The position numbers and the translations under genes were made by a program. Source: Mastigias papua (taxonomy: Eukaryota > Cnidaria > Scyphozoa > Rhizostomeae > Mastigiidae). Taken from it: DNA of 64,000 nucleotides. Below the pieces are notes generated by a model. That model did not search any database. It worked only from the letters and a program-made list of their open reading frames with translations, and was not told the DNA's origin. The stretch is from the NCBI GenBank assembly GCA_964019165.1, contig OZ025267.1, positions 20,229,685-20,293,684 on the forward strand, read 5' to 3'. Position 1 is the stretch's first letter, and each line of letters opens with the position of its first letter. Shown one piece after another: positions 1 to 13,086 of this stretch.

Positions 1-200
1 AAACTGGCTAAAAGAGGTTACCATTATTTTTTTTAAAAAGTTTGATTTTTGTTAACCAAGATAATCCAAGAAAAGTTTCGATCTTTGTAAAGGAGCTTGT
101 AAGGAATGAGCATATATCGATTGCTGGTACGTAAAAAAGGTGAATTGTGGAACTTGAGCCTCGTGATTTTCTTAACATTTTCTTAAGATTTTTGGCCATT
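1..200 (+). repeat. Dispersed repeat, copy 1 (inverted partner at 10478-10675)
   Basis: This stretch aligns by eye, over nearly all its length, with the reverse complement of 10478-10675. Shared landmarks are AAACTGGCTAAAAGAGG at one end, TCGATCTTTGTAAA in the middle and GGAACTTGAGCC near the other end. It may continue left of the window. No coding sequence was seen. The family is not identified. Confidence 0.7.
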
Positions 201-1470
201 TGAACCTCATTTTCTTATAAACTTTTTCTTATCAAAAAACACCTGTATATTGATAGATTTCCTGTATTTACCAAGAGAACCAAATAGTTGGAAATTACTT
301 AACTAAGTATAGTTTTGTAATAGTGAGAGTTTGTTTCTTGGCGAAATGGTGAGCAGTTTACTCCATACTTAAACTAGATGCAATCATCTCTATTCAACAG
401 CAGGGCTTTGTCTTGCTCTTTAAGTTATATAAAGAATGAAAATTCACTAGGATGCAACAGAAAAAAATGACGATATTCTGTAAAGTACAAACACAATGCC
501 AACAGGTACAAAAAGTGTTCACTCTTACAAATGCAAGGAGACTATGAGCATTTCGCTTGACCGACGCACAGGGAAATAGGGAAGCCACGAGAAAGGGACG
601 TTTCCAATTCTGCCTGTCTCTTGCGATGGCTTAGCGGCGCTTTAACCAGCTGTCAGCAGCAGTGGTGTGGTGACAAAGGGACCAGGGGGGCCATGGCCCG
701 CTAGAATGACTTTCGAGGGGCACCAAAGGAGCAAAATGAAGATTTGAAATGAAAAGTTCAACAATATTTTCTGAAAATAAGTAGGAATATAAGAGTTTCT
801 GGTCATCTAAGAAGATCTAAGTTTATAAATTTGTGTTTGCCTGAAATGCAAACTGTAAGGTGTTTACTGTGTTCGTTACAGAGGGGCGCCAACTTTCACC
901 TGCCTCCCCCCCCCCCAAGACAATCTATGCCACCACGCTTCTTGTCAGCAGTGCCATAGGAATAAGTTCCCGTTACAAATTGCTTCCTATGATGCAGTAA
1001 GATGAAAAACAGCAGCTTGCCGATATATGGAAATCAGTCTTTGTCGTAATTCCCCTTTGACTTGTGAAATCAAACGCTTTTTCATATAGAATACAAACTT
1101 TCTGCTTATAGCATGGATCACTCTTAATATTTCATCAAATCCAACCTTACACTTTTCTGAAATTTTTATTAGAATTCTTGAAAAAGAATCATGAAGTTAA
1201 TGTTTCAATTGATTTTATGAACTTAAACTTTATTGCTACAGTGTATGCAAAGTGAATAATCTTAAATGATGAGTTTGTTTCCAGTTAGAAAAAGATTTCT
1301 CGTAAAATCAGTCTGCTCAAGTTTACTTGTTCAGGTTATGCCTGCATGTGTTTCTTAGATGTTCCTTAGCTTTTATGTAATTTGAGCCTCATGTTTCTTT
1401 TATACTTGTTTCTCGAAAATTAAACTGCTATTTTGTATTAGATTCAATGTGAAGAGTGAAAGTGCGAGAA
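201..1470. other. Non-coding stretch, no gene seen
   Basis: AT-rich sequence with short random reading frames and a C homopolymer near 905. I see no exon with good splice sites, no RNA gene and no clear repeat boundary. Confidence 0.4.
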
Positions 1471-1475
1471 AATAA

Positions 1476-1550
1476 CCGACCCGAGCGGGATTCGAACTCG
1501 CGACCCCTGACTTTGTACGTCAAGTGCGCTACCAACTGAGCTATCGGCCA
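1476..1550 (-). repeat. tRNA-like sequence (tRNA-derived SINE or tRNA pseudogene)
   Basis: Read on the minus strand it has the D-arm/A-box motif TAGCTCAGTTGGTAGC and the T-arm/B-box motif AGTTCGAATCCCGC. A five-pair anticodon stem TTGAC/GTCAG encloses a seven-base loop GTACAAA. The loop would give anticodon ACA (a rare Cys anticodon). The D stem and acceptor stem pair poorly and there is one mismatch in the T stem. That fits a tRNA-derived element with internal pol III promoter boxes better than a working tRNA. No SINE body or tail was mapped. Confidence 0.6.
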
Positions 1551-1778
1551 TGCTTCCAAATCGTTGCTAAAGGGTAGGTCATTTGCTCGCACCGCCCCCT
1601 CTCTTAACCAATTTGCACAGGAGAGCCATCGCAGCTCCATCGCAATGTGCATTGGACCTGCTGTTGAGAGAGGACTGCTAGATTCAATTTCTAAATGATC
1701 GAATAATATCTATCCCTAAATTTCGTCGTGTTTCATAATTCCTGAATTTATGAAAAATAACTTGCCTATTTTTTTTAG

Positions 1779-1952
1779 TTGGACACTTGGAGAAATGTCC
1801 TACAAGGAGATGTTGGTCGAATGTGTGGTAACTATCGTCCAGTTCAAAAGCTCAATGATCGTGGTATACTCATGATAAATCCATCGGTTACAAGGGCGGT
1901 GGTTAATGAGTCTACGCCGATACCTTCAGTATCCAATCCACGACCTGCTTGA
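1779..1952 (+). CDS. Possible terminal exon of an unidentified gene
   Basis: A pyrimidine-rich acceptor (run of T, then AG at 1777-1778) precedes an open frame of 57 codons ending in TGA at 1950-1952. The frame begins LDTWRNVLQGDVGRMCGNYR and includes GILMINPSV. It has mixed, globular-looking composition, unlike the low-complexity frames nearby. The rest of the gene would lie to the left, but no upstream exon was found in the preceding 1.7 kb, so it may be an isolated relic. I do not recognise the family. Confidence 0.35.
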   Translation: MDTWRNVLQGDVGRMCGNYRPVQKLNDRGILMINPSVTRAVVNESTPIPSVSNPRPA

Positions 1953-4900
1953 GTATCAAGCCCACCCGTTCAAGAATCAGGTAGCAGATGTAATAAGGTA
2001 ATTTTCAAATGGACACATCTACAGATTTACGAGAGTGCATTCCATGTACTAAGCTCTGAAGATATTCGGCGTGCAATACGCTTTACTTCAGCATTCAGCG
2101 TACAAACACGCATATATTTCGTACAATCTCATTTCCCTCCAACAATCGTTGGGTATATCATTCAATCATTCATCATCCATTTTACATGTTTGATTTTCAA
2201 TTTGTTTTACATCGTCTCGTATCATTTCCTTGTTAATACTTGACTCAGTAACAAATTTTTACAAATTGTTGTAGGAGGGTTTCAGTGGTTGATTTGCCCA
2301 CTAATGTAAAATAAGTAACAACAAATTTCCTGCTAGGAGTGCCTTGGGAAATCATGTCCGTGTTTATTTCGGGGCAGCTTCTTGGCTTATTTTGTTTTGG
2401 AAAGATCTGAAGTTTGAAGACATATGTGGCTTCTTTGATTTCAGCCCATACTGTAATCCGTAGAACATTCCAACTATTTGCAAAAGTGCTAACTAATTTT
2501 CTTTAAATAGGGAACTTTTCTCCTTTTTGCCCTACTGAGCTCGTCACGCTGCTGGTATGAAAAAGCCACTGTTGCACCTTGCATCCGGTATGAAAAAGCT
2601 ATCTAAGGTTTGAGTAAACAGTAGATACTATCGGTTTTTATCAGCTGTGAATTTATGAATCTTTTTCTTTTAGGTTACCACTAAACAACCATGTTTGTAA
2701 TACGGTGACTGTAATCATGTTTGGTTAATTTAGTTTAGAGGTAAAGGCTTCAGTGATATGTTGGTAGTGCAATAGCGAGAAGAGCTATTTATCTTTATTA
2801 AACATTAATTGGCTACCGTTAGATTTATATGTTATAATACAATGCACAGTGTCTAATGCAATTTGATCTTCCAACACCAATGCTTCTGGAAAATGCCATA
2901 AGTGAGGGTCTGGGGGTTTATCCTTTTAAAAAAGTTTTGCAGACCACGTCCTTCTATTTGCGGGAGAAGATACCACACTTAGTTATTTTGTTTGAACTAA
3001 GCAAAATACCTCGCTTAGAACTTTATAATTCCCAACACCTCAGTGGGAGAATGATGAGTGATAAGCAACTCAACCAAAAAGGACTCTTCTGAGCAAGAAA
3101 CTTATCAACGTGTCCTGTTTCTGCCTGCTAATTTTTTTCCATAGACCCCTATTTGTGGCCAAGACCGCTCTAACTTAGGCAGTGACAATGCATCATACGA
3201 CTCTAGTGTGAAAGAAATAAAAATTTTGTCGACGATGCAAAAACCATAGTATATACCTCGTATTACAACATACAGATCCAAATTCAACTTGATCAAAAAG
3301 TGCAAATTACAATTTTTAATTTTGTGTTCTACTGAAAATGGCTGTGTTTCCTTCAAACTTAAAAGTAAACATTTCAATCTTAGCTGTGTTTTATCCTGTG
3401 CTGCAGCAGTATTACCTAACTGAAGCACTATTACCAATATCATTTTGGACGATATTTTTAATCGATATTACAGCAAATTTATTACCATTATTCTGGCATT
3501 GTTTTTCACGCTGTCACAGCAATGTTATTGAAATATCTCAGGCAACATTATCAATTATTTTCCCTGCATTGTTGCCTAGCATTAAACCAATGATTTTATT
3601 AATATTATTCTAACAATATTATCAATATCCTATTATATGGTGACTTTATCATGAGATGCAAATATAATGTAATTGTTGCTATTTTTGTTACTTGCTTGTT
3701 GCAAGTGTCAGTATTATTTTGTTTCTTTAACGAAAATTAAACGGTAACGTTGGGATAACGGGAGCAATAATTAGATCGGAATCCGAAACCACATCTAGAA
3801 CCGTCATCTAGAAGGCCAAAAACTCTAAGGAGTTTTTGGAACTAAAGAAAACGTCCCTAAGAAATTATTCAATTTCAAGTATTTTCATTCCTTCAAACAA
3901 TCAAGAATGAGGAAGCAGATTTTGTTAGGTAACTTGGTAGCATTTTTATTAAATAATAATTTAGATAAATGTACATGTTTCATTAGAATTCCTGTTTTCT
4001 GTTAAAGTATATTTATCATAGCATATATTAATTAATTTATATATTACTATTTTTTGTGTATTAATTCTTTGACTATGTAATTCAAAACCATACGATGGCT
4101 AAATCCAGAAGATCTTATGCGCAGCATGACGCGATTTTATTAGCTGTTGAAAATGTTCAGAAAATGTTGTTTATAGCCATCGTTTCGAATCGATTGTTCA
4201 AAACGTGGGCCTGCTAATAGGTGGTGTTTGGTATCCACAAGGGACCGCATGTGCCTACACAAATGCACTAGCTAGATAACAATATTTTGTTCGATCTTCA
4301 GAGCAACCCTGAATACACTATTCAATTACATCAAGTGATTTAAGTAGATATTTTCCATAGATCAATTATATTTTCCGACAATTTTTTCAGCTTGTCTGCA
4401 GAGTGTCACACCTTATGGTTACGCCTTAGGGAATTACCAACCAAAAATTTATGCATCCGAGGTTTTCATGTTTTAAGCAACAGGACTGACGACATACTGG
4501 ATGGTGGGGAAGTACTCGCGGAGGTATCCTGAACATTTGTTGTTCGATGTGCAAGTCTGCCATCATATGCGAGATCATGTCAAATCCTGCCAATCTCTGC
4601 AGACTTGTCACTGAGCACATCACTGGCAGAAGCATGGCCTAGTGTACCATTGACCATTGCCATGGCGGTGCAAATGCACTTAGGGATAGAAAATATAAAT
4701 GTGACCCTCAAAATATGCTGCTCTACACTTACTTAGTGTAAAATTACTCGCTAATCTTTGCGAAGAGCCACATATAAACAAATAAATGTCACGGGTATAT
4801 TGTTACATTGCGGTGGCTTTGTGCCCTTCGTCTCGAGATACACGGCCTCTGTCCGTAGATTTTATACTAGCAGCAGGGAATGGTGGTGGTATCCATTAAC

Positions 4901-4992
4901 AATATCGATTCTTGCTGTTTATAAGTGGGACTCTACGTCAGTACACCAAGGGAGTCGTTTATTCAGACAACCTGACCTGAAACGTGTATAGT
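1953..4992. other. Upstream intergenic region of VEGF-like gene 1
   Basis: About 3 kb of AT-rich sequence with only short frames lacking splice sites or recognisable motifs. It should hold the promoter of the downstream gene, but I could not pick out a TATA box or other core element with confidence. Confidence 0.35.
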
Positions 4993-5026
4993 GATTCATT
5001 TTGAGACGTGAAAGTCAGTAGCTAAA
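4993..5026 (+). promoter_or_regulatory. Conserved 5' leader of VEGF-like gene 1
   Basis: The 34 bases before the ATG are almost the same as those at 16464-16497 before gene 2 (GATTCATTTTGAGACGTGAA, then GTCAGTAG). The conserved block supports these two ATGs as equivalent starts. It is either a conserved 5' UTR or young duplicated sequence. Confidence 0.6.
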
Positions 5027-8000
5027 ATGAAAACTCTGCTGATTACTATTTCCGTGGCTGTTTATGTTATCACCGTCGTTGAGAGCTCACTGAGACTTTC
5101 ACAGCCAAACAAGAGGTCTTCTCTGCTCGATGAAAGGACTTCAGATGATTCGCGGCCTAGATGGCAAGCAACTGGACTTAAAGGATCCCTCATCAAAAGT
5201 CAACCTGACAAGTATTCCTCGACGATGAAGCAGATGAGGAAAAGTGATCACTATGTAAGTAAATCCTCGCTTAATAACCATTGGTTTCTATTTGTTTTTA
5301 AAAGCTCTCGATTTTGTGCTGTTTTTGGTTTTTTATAACAAACGTGCATGGCCAACCTTAATGATATTCATTTCAAGGACGAATTGCTTTGAATTGGATT
5401 GTGCTAAACCCTCTTGATTGCATGTTCTGTATGATAAAGTGGTTTTTAAGAATGCAGCACTCGCCGGCATTACAAGTTAAGAAAGTTACCGTAAATCCTC
5501 GAATTAGCCCCCCCCCCTCGAATAAGCCCTCTTCGAATAAGCCCCCATGCTAGAACTTCAAATTGTTAATAAGCCCCCCTCGAATAAGCCCCCACCCTAG
5601 GTGATGATGAAGACTGTAATAAAGACTAATGCTTAAATATAGACTGTTCTCGGAATAGTATAGAGAAAAGGAGCTTTAGGAATGAGCTTTTTATACAACA
5701 TTTGTCAAATAAGTTTATAAGCCCCCCTCGACTACGCCCCCCTCGACTAAGCCCCCCCTCGACTAAGCCCCCCTCGAATATGCCCCACCCAAAAGCATCA
5801 AAGATAAATAAGCCCCCAGGGGGCTAATTAGAGGATTTAAGGTACTTAGGTGCTGAATGTGTGACACGGAAGACCGGTGATAAGTTGATGCGCATTTGTT
5901 GAAATTCCAATTTTCACGTGAGCCCGCGATCTCTTTTAGTTAATTTGCATATATAATAATAATCATCATCATATAGCGATAATTAATTTGTTTACAGTAG
6001 GCGCTACATAGCCTTATGTAGATTAAAAATATACTAAAGCTAATCCAAGCCAACCTCTAAAATTAAATAACATTATATTAAAAAATAACTAAGTAAATAG
6101 ATAACAGTATTAAAGGGCAAATAGATATTAAAGACGTGTTTTATAGAAGTCTGAAGTTGTTAAAGGTTTTATCAGAAGTTCCAAGCTATGCTAAAGTTAA
6201 GAAAATCTCATCACAAAGTCTCAATTGTCATATGAATACCCTACATAATCTGCATGCAGTCAGCGCCCTTCCAATTTTGAATTTTTTTAGATTTCTATTG
6301 TCTGTATTTCAGCGTTAGGCGTGTATAATAGCCGTCTATCTGTAGTAACACTGCATTGCTGTGGACACGAATACACGTTATTTTATTCAAGAATTTTTTT
6401 CGCTCAGTACTGGAACTTTATTATCTTTCTCATACCTTCTGCGCTGAAACTTCTTAGCAGAAATTGCTGAGTTTGCGTAACACTATGGTGTTAGAAAGAC
6501 AGGCACTTCACAAACAAAGCTCTGTAATAAATAGGTTACTACAAGAAACCTATGCGAATTAAGAAAAAGCGATGACTGTCATGCGTGAATATTTGGATTT
6601 TAAAAGCATATGACTTATCAAATTTCTTATCTCTCAGAAATCCAGCTCTGAACTTTCTTAACTTTTGAGCAGTCGAGTACTACTTTCATGTAAACCACTT
6701 TCTTATCAGAACGTGCATTCTCCCTAGGAAAGTCCTGAACTGTAGTACTGTGTAGTGGCGTTTAGTATGCAGTGGTGTAGTACAGTGTTGTGTTGTAGCA
6801 GTAAGTGAGTGAGTGGTGTTGTTGGCTTGTTTACTTAACCTAGAATACATCTTGTAAGAGTCAACCGCAGGAGGACTAGATGACCACATGTCTTTTCCCG
6901 CTGTGGTTCACTCAGATTAGTCAGTATTTTTATTATTTCAGTGGTCTAAAAAAGGAAAATTTCAGTACTGAAATCATGAAAAAGCCAAAAGAGTTTCAGT
7001 ATTGGACGAAAAATCTTATACCATATATCAATATTACATATTACTATTGCAATATTGCAAAAATCCTGGATCAGGAAGCTGTTTCCATTCACTGCAATCC
7101 AATTCACATGGAATTTGTGCAGTAAATCCATGTTAAAATTGATCATGTAAATCTGAATTGAAAAAACTTCTGGTTATAGCTACTCAGAAACGGTAGCTGC
7201 ACTTGATTAAATTAGGTAACTATTAAAAAAGATGAGTTTCAATTGTATATCATACATTGTGTTTTCATGCCTGAAGAGACACGTGAGAAACACAAGGGGG
7301 TTTTTGTCGCGTTTACAAAAGCTATTTCTTTTTCCTTGTTGCTCTTAAAATTGTCATTTTGTCCGTAACATTTCTGTCTTTTGCCTTCCAATTTTCATTC
7401 CCTTCGTGTTTACTTCTAAACATTCAAAGCTCTTGCTCGTATGGAAATTTCCTTCCAAGTCAGAGCACTGCCGGAGTAATTAGTCAAGAAAACACACCTA
7501 TTAGATAAGAGCCCTTCTCATTCTCAATCACTCCATCTCCAAGAATTTCCCAAGAAATGCAACAGGCAGTTTTACGATAGTTGTATTGAACTGGACTATT
7601 TACCACGAGTGATAATGGAATATTGCTGCCTTGTGCTTTGTAATAGGCGATAAGGATTGACTTCCAGTTTGCGGTTAACTTGCGTCTAGCTTACGCTCAG
7701 TTTTCGGTGAATGTCAGGTACCGTATGGCTAAACCTGTCGATCAGTGCTGGTTTATTGAGCACTTACTCCATGCTGACACCATGATGCCTGAGCCCAATT
7801 CCTAGCAATACAATAGTCGTTACAATACCATATGCGTGCGTAGAGGCGTTCCGAAGTAGGGTGTATAGGCTCGTCTTACCGTTTCTTTGACGTTTGCAGA
7901 AGCCATCAGTGATCTTTGGCTCGTAAGTAAGTGGCATAACGACCATGGCTTGTTGGTACATATAATACCTTGTCGGTAATTTTGAGCCCTGTGCCAAATC

Positions 8001-11000
8001 TCTCGGTAGCTTTCTGTTACTGCACCACCCCGCCAGCGCAGAATTCCTTCCGGACACTGATTTAACAAGTTTCCACTACAAAAGGCAACGTTTACATTCT
8101 GTTTTCAGTGTCCCTGCAATTTTTCATTAAATCAGCAAACTGTTGAGAAACGTTTAGAATAAAACTGTGACCAGAAATTAAGAAACTCTTGCTACTGGGC
8201 CTTTATTCAGTATTTTGGTGGTAAACCTGAGATGTGTGAGTGAAAGTGGTAGATCTGAGGGATATGATTTATGCGGTAGATATCAGGCTTGTGATATGTA
8301 TTACAGTGGTGAGAGATTTGATTTAGTTAGTTGACCTGAGGAGTTTTGTTCAGATTGTTATTTAGGTGGTAGACCTGAGAAATGTCATGAAATAGATATA
8401 TCTGAGTGCTGTTTTCAAGGAGGTTGATATAATGGGTGTGATTTTAGTAGTGAACTTGAGGGATGTGATTTGGAAGGTCGATCTGAGAAATGTGATTGAG
8501 ATGGCAGAACAGGCTGGTGTGACTTAATTGGTAGACTTGAAGGATGTGATTTAGGTCGTAGATGTGAGAGATCTTTATGTATGAGGTAGATACAATGAAT
8601 GGGATTTGAGTGGTAGACCCCAGAAATTTGGCTGGTATAAGGGATATGATTTAAGTGGTATATATGAATTCGCGTGTAGAAAGACTGATGGAAGGAGCTG
8701 TTTAGGTTAATTTGCAGTGTTGTATGAGGCATACTGCCAGTACAACACTGCAAGCCGGATATACTCCATGATAAGAATAGCAATAATAAAGGAAACTTTC
8801 AGTCTCAAAAAATGTAATATATAGCAATATATAAAATTTAAATGAAAATCGTTACAGTATAAAGAATTTGTTTTTAACTGCCAGTCTCCAAAGAAGGCTT
8901 AATAGTCAAATCTTACCACCTTCAACAATGTTGCTTTGTTAAATGCTTAAAGTTCTGGATTGGTCCAGTCTTTGTTTTCACCACAGAATATGTAATATGC
9001 TGTCCTTATGTAGATGTTTATTATAGCTTCTTTCTTCCAACCCCCAATTTGTCCCGCCCCCAATTATTATTTTTCATAACATTTTCCAACCATCCATTTA
9101 TTCCCACTCTACAATTATTTCGTCTTCAAGAGTATATTCTGCACAAATGTAGGCACTACTACAATTCCAATAGTTCTTTAGTTATTATTTTTATTCATTA
9201 TTATGATGTAATTAATGTGTCGTTTTCGAAAAGAACTTTGTCATACGAGAGCAAATATATACCCTGTCAAGCTACTCAGTTGGCTGTTTACAAGTAGAAG
9301 ATAAAGCAGTGTGAATATGACACAGCATTCGATCCAGGATTTTACGATTCAATAAAAAGCTTGTTTATACCTTAGCATTATCCTAGACATTTATTTTGCT
9401 TTTTGAGAAGACAGTCACATTTATCTGTTATGCAACAGTTTTGTGAACTTTCTTGCTACATTTTTAGGCAGCTTCATATTTCATGTTGTAAGAAACTCGT
9501 GCACCATGAATCACCAAATAGGGATGAACCGTCATTTTTGTTCGAAAAGAGTTCCCTGGATCAAACCTGGGTTGAATCTGGGTCAAACCTGGGTTGAATC
9601 TGGGTCAAACCTGGGTCAAACCTGGCTCAACCTCGGCTCAATACTGCGTTAGTTTTTGTTTCGTGAACAAGGCTAAATTCTATTGACATATGCCGTCAAA
9701 CATCAAAAAATGAATTCTAATATATTCTACCGTACCAAGTTATGCCATCAAGTCTTGTTTACTAATTTTCAGCTGCTTCTGTCGTCTCATCAAAGTTCTC
9801 TCGTTTCATAGATTGATCCAAAGATTTTAAAACAGCTGAGCGGTGTCAAAGACATTAAAGATTTTGTAAAGAAGTTGAATCCCAAAGGCTTTACTATTAA
9901 GAAAGAGAAGGTCCTAAAAAAGGTACCAACAGCACCAGGAAAGAAACCAATTGTGCCCGTTATTGGAATTCCCGGAGTTTCTGTGGTATCACCTGATTCC
10001 TCAATATCTGGTACTCAATTAGGTAATATACTTTGACTATTTCCAGAAATTTCATCGATTAAAAGACAAGTCATCTGACTCATTTGTAACACATTTGGTT
10101 AGTTATTTTAAACGATTCATCTATATCTAATTTTTGAAACGTCACCAAGATGCAGGTCGATCAGCGATGATTATATTTTTATCAGATTGAAAACAAAGTG
10201 ACATTTATTCGTGTGTAACTGAAAACTATATTACGCTTTTGCCATGACTGTTGACTGTACTATCCATAAATCGTTTCCTAGGCCATAGCTATTGTCCATA
10301 TTACAGAGATATAATTTTCCTCGTTGAAGGTTCAAGTAAACCTGATTATGTTTACCAAGAGGTTGAAGAGGAAACTGTGTATTACGAAGGACAGAAAGTA
10401 GCGGATCCTTTGCAAAGTAAGATATACATCAGTTTGCACGTTTTTTTACACGAAAAACGTTTATAATAACACGAAGCTCGAAGGCCAAAACCCTAAGAGA
10501 ACGTTAAGAAAATAACAAGGCTCAAGTTCCAAAGCACATCTTTTTTGTGTACCAGAAATCGATATTAGCTCATTCTTTGCAAGCTCTTTTACAAAGATCG
10601 AAAATTTTCTTTGATTGTCTTCGATAGCAGAGATCAAACTTTTTATTACAAGTAATGGTAGCCTCTTTTAGCCAGTTTACTCCACTAAAAGTTAAAAAAA
10701 TCTCAAGATGATTTTTGGCGCTTGCAAATGAACTGTGTCACACGCAAATTTGCGATGTTCTGTGTATATTCGCCGGGAATTAAGCACAATATCTAGCCTG
10801 CTAGATATTTTGTTTGTTGCTGGTAAAAACACGTGTGTGATGTTCTCGCTGGTGAAGAATAGCAGTCCTTGGCTACGAGGATTGCTTGTGTGGGGTCAGC
10901 TTTAGTTAGTTGTTTACAGAATGTTTGGAGATGTGATTCTATATTGTTTACATGCAGCAAAGATTAAAAGCAAGCATTTCTGTATTGTCTATATGCAATA

Positions 11001-12569
11001 AAGAATAGTTTCACCAACTTATATCACTACATAGACACCTCTTTATTAGAAAGCAGTTGAAACAACATTGTGTCACATTGACGTGAAGTTTGGCAAATAA
11101 AGGCTAATTTAATAATAGTTATAGGTACAAGTCCGAGAGAGCTTGTACGTTCAGCTGCTCTGATGAATGAATTCAGGCTTATGTGGAAGGCAAGTGACAA
11201 CTATTGGTCCGTTGGCTCCTGACCAGGAGCCAAAGTGAAGTATAAATAGTCAAATGCATAGCTTTAAATTACTTCTTCTATACTTTCAAATTTCATAGTA
11301 GGAACTAATTAATGCCCTCAGTTTGCTAGATCATTACTATGAGTAAGAAAACAAGAGAAAATGCTGGATGCATTACCTAGAGAATTTTTGAATTGTAGAC
11401 TGGGGAGTGGCCTTACAGTTGAAGCTAGACAAGCACTTTCCCTATTTATTTTAAGCAACTACTTTATTAGTGAAGCAAGTTTTTGCTAACTTTACTTTTT
11501 ATCTTTTACTGCTACTGTTTATCTGCTATTTACTTTTGACAAAACTCATACCTTGGCATTTATTAGATTTTGATTTATTTAGTGTATTTAAGTTGTTGTT
11601 GTTTGCTGTATTTTGAGTAGGCTGTTATATCTAGCGTTTTCAGCTAATTTAGTCTTACATGTGGAGTGGAGGGCCCGTTGAAAATTAGCTTTACGGCTGA
11701 AAGGCATCCATCCTTAAATATTTGAAATGAAATCGAACGAGGAGGGAGGGTACCCTGCTTTGTTACGCTATTTTTTATGTAGAACTTTGCCACAGACCGT
11801 TGCGGGAGGGGAAGGAGGTTCTCAAAAGCGGTAGATTTGGCGTTGCGTGACGGGTGAGTGACCCCCTATATAAAATGAAACTGGCATTGTTTACTGCTTT
11901 GACGCCATTGTTTACTTTTCAGGTAGCAGCAGTAGTGAAGATGCCTGCATTCCCAGAAATATTACGCAATCTCTTGAAAGAATTGGGGTAGTTTCATACC
12001 CCTCTTGCGTAATACTGAAGAAATGCGGAGGTTGCTGCAGAAGTGCAAAGGAGTGTGTTGCTGCTTCGACAGTTAACAAGACAATTACCGTGATTGAGAT
12101 TAGTGGAAGTATGCTATGTTTATTCACATTCTTTTCTTTCCTTGCTCATTTTATTGATTGTCAATTGTTTGATTTTGGGTTCACATGATTATCTATACCG
12201 TTCTTGGATACTACAATGACCGGCCAACCAATCTCAAATCTATTGAGCTCTGTCCGTTTCAATTTTATCAAGGAGATATTTATGAAAATATAGTGACTTT
12301 TGTAGTGAGGAATCATAATGATTATTGAATGATAGAAAGGATAATTATCCTTTCTAAATTTATAATTTTGACAGCAATCCCGATGTTTAGGGTCGAATGA
12401 GTTTTAAATTTTTAAGTGAAACATCTCTAGTGTGTATGGTTTCATTCATCCCTCAATATTGTTCTTCAACTCGTTTCAAGATGAACCTTTACATTTATCC
12501 TTCTTAAATCTTTACCTACATAACTATAGTTTCATGGTAATTTGCGCCTTCAAACAGACACACGCACAT

Positions 12570-12607
<38 letters not shown>

Positions 12608-13004
12608 AATCACTCACTCTCTCACTCACTCACTCTCTCACTCTCTCACTCTCTCACTCTCTCACTCAGTCACTCAGTCACTCACTTATTCAGAACCTGT
12701 TTTTTCTTGTCTCATCTTAGCTGGATATCAAATTGTAAGTAAGACTTTTACTGATGATGCAACGTGTGAATGTGATTGTATTGTGAAAGCCACAGACTGT
12801 CTACCAACTCAGACTTATTCCAAAGATCGCTGTCAGTGTGAGTGCAAACTTCCAGAACAGTCATGCCCTACTGGAAAGCATGTAAGTTTTATTCCCAAGT
12901 TGTCCTGTTGCATATAGCCGTTGTGAATTGGCTCATGAATCCTCTCTAGGGCTTAACTCCCAAAGAGAGAAAAACGAATGGTAGAATCTATGTTAGTCAA
13001 TCAT

Positions 13005-13086
<82 letters not shown>

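Noticed and set aside
1476..1550. Functional tRNA gene
   Set aside because: D and acceptor stems pair poorly and the anticodon would be ACA; a tRNA-derived repeat is more likely.
2856..3092. 78-codon plus-strand frame
   Set aside because: No splice sites, no recognisable motif, and isolated in AT-rich intergenic sequence.
7764..8068. Two overlapping 82-97 codon minus-strand frames
   Set aside because: They lie in intron 1 of VEGF-like gene 1, lack splice sites or motifs and overlap each other in different frames.
8415..8783. Ser/His/Pro-rich 122-codon frame
   Set aside because: By-product of the degenerate minisatellite on the opposite strand.
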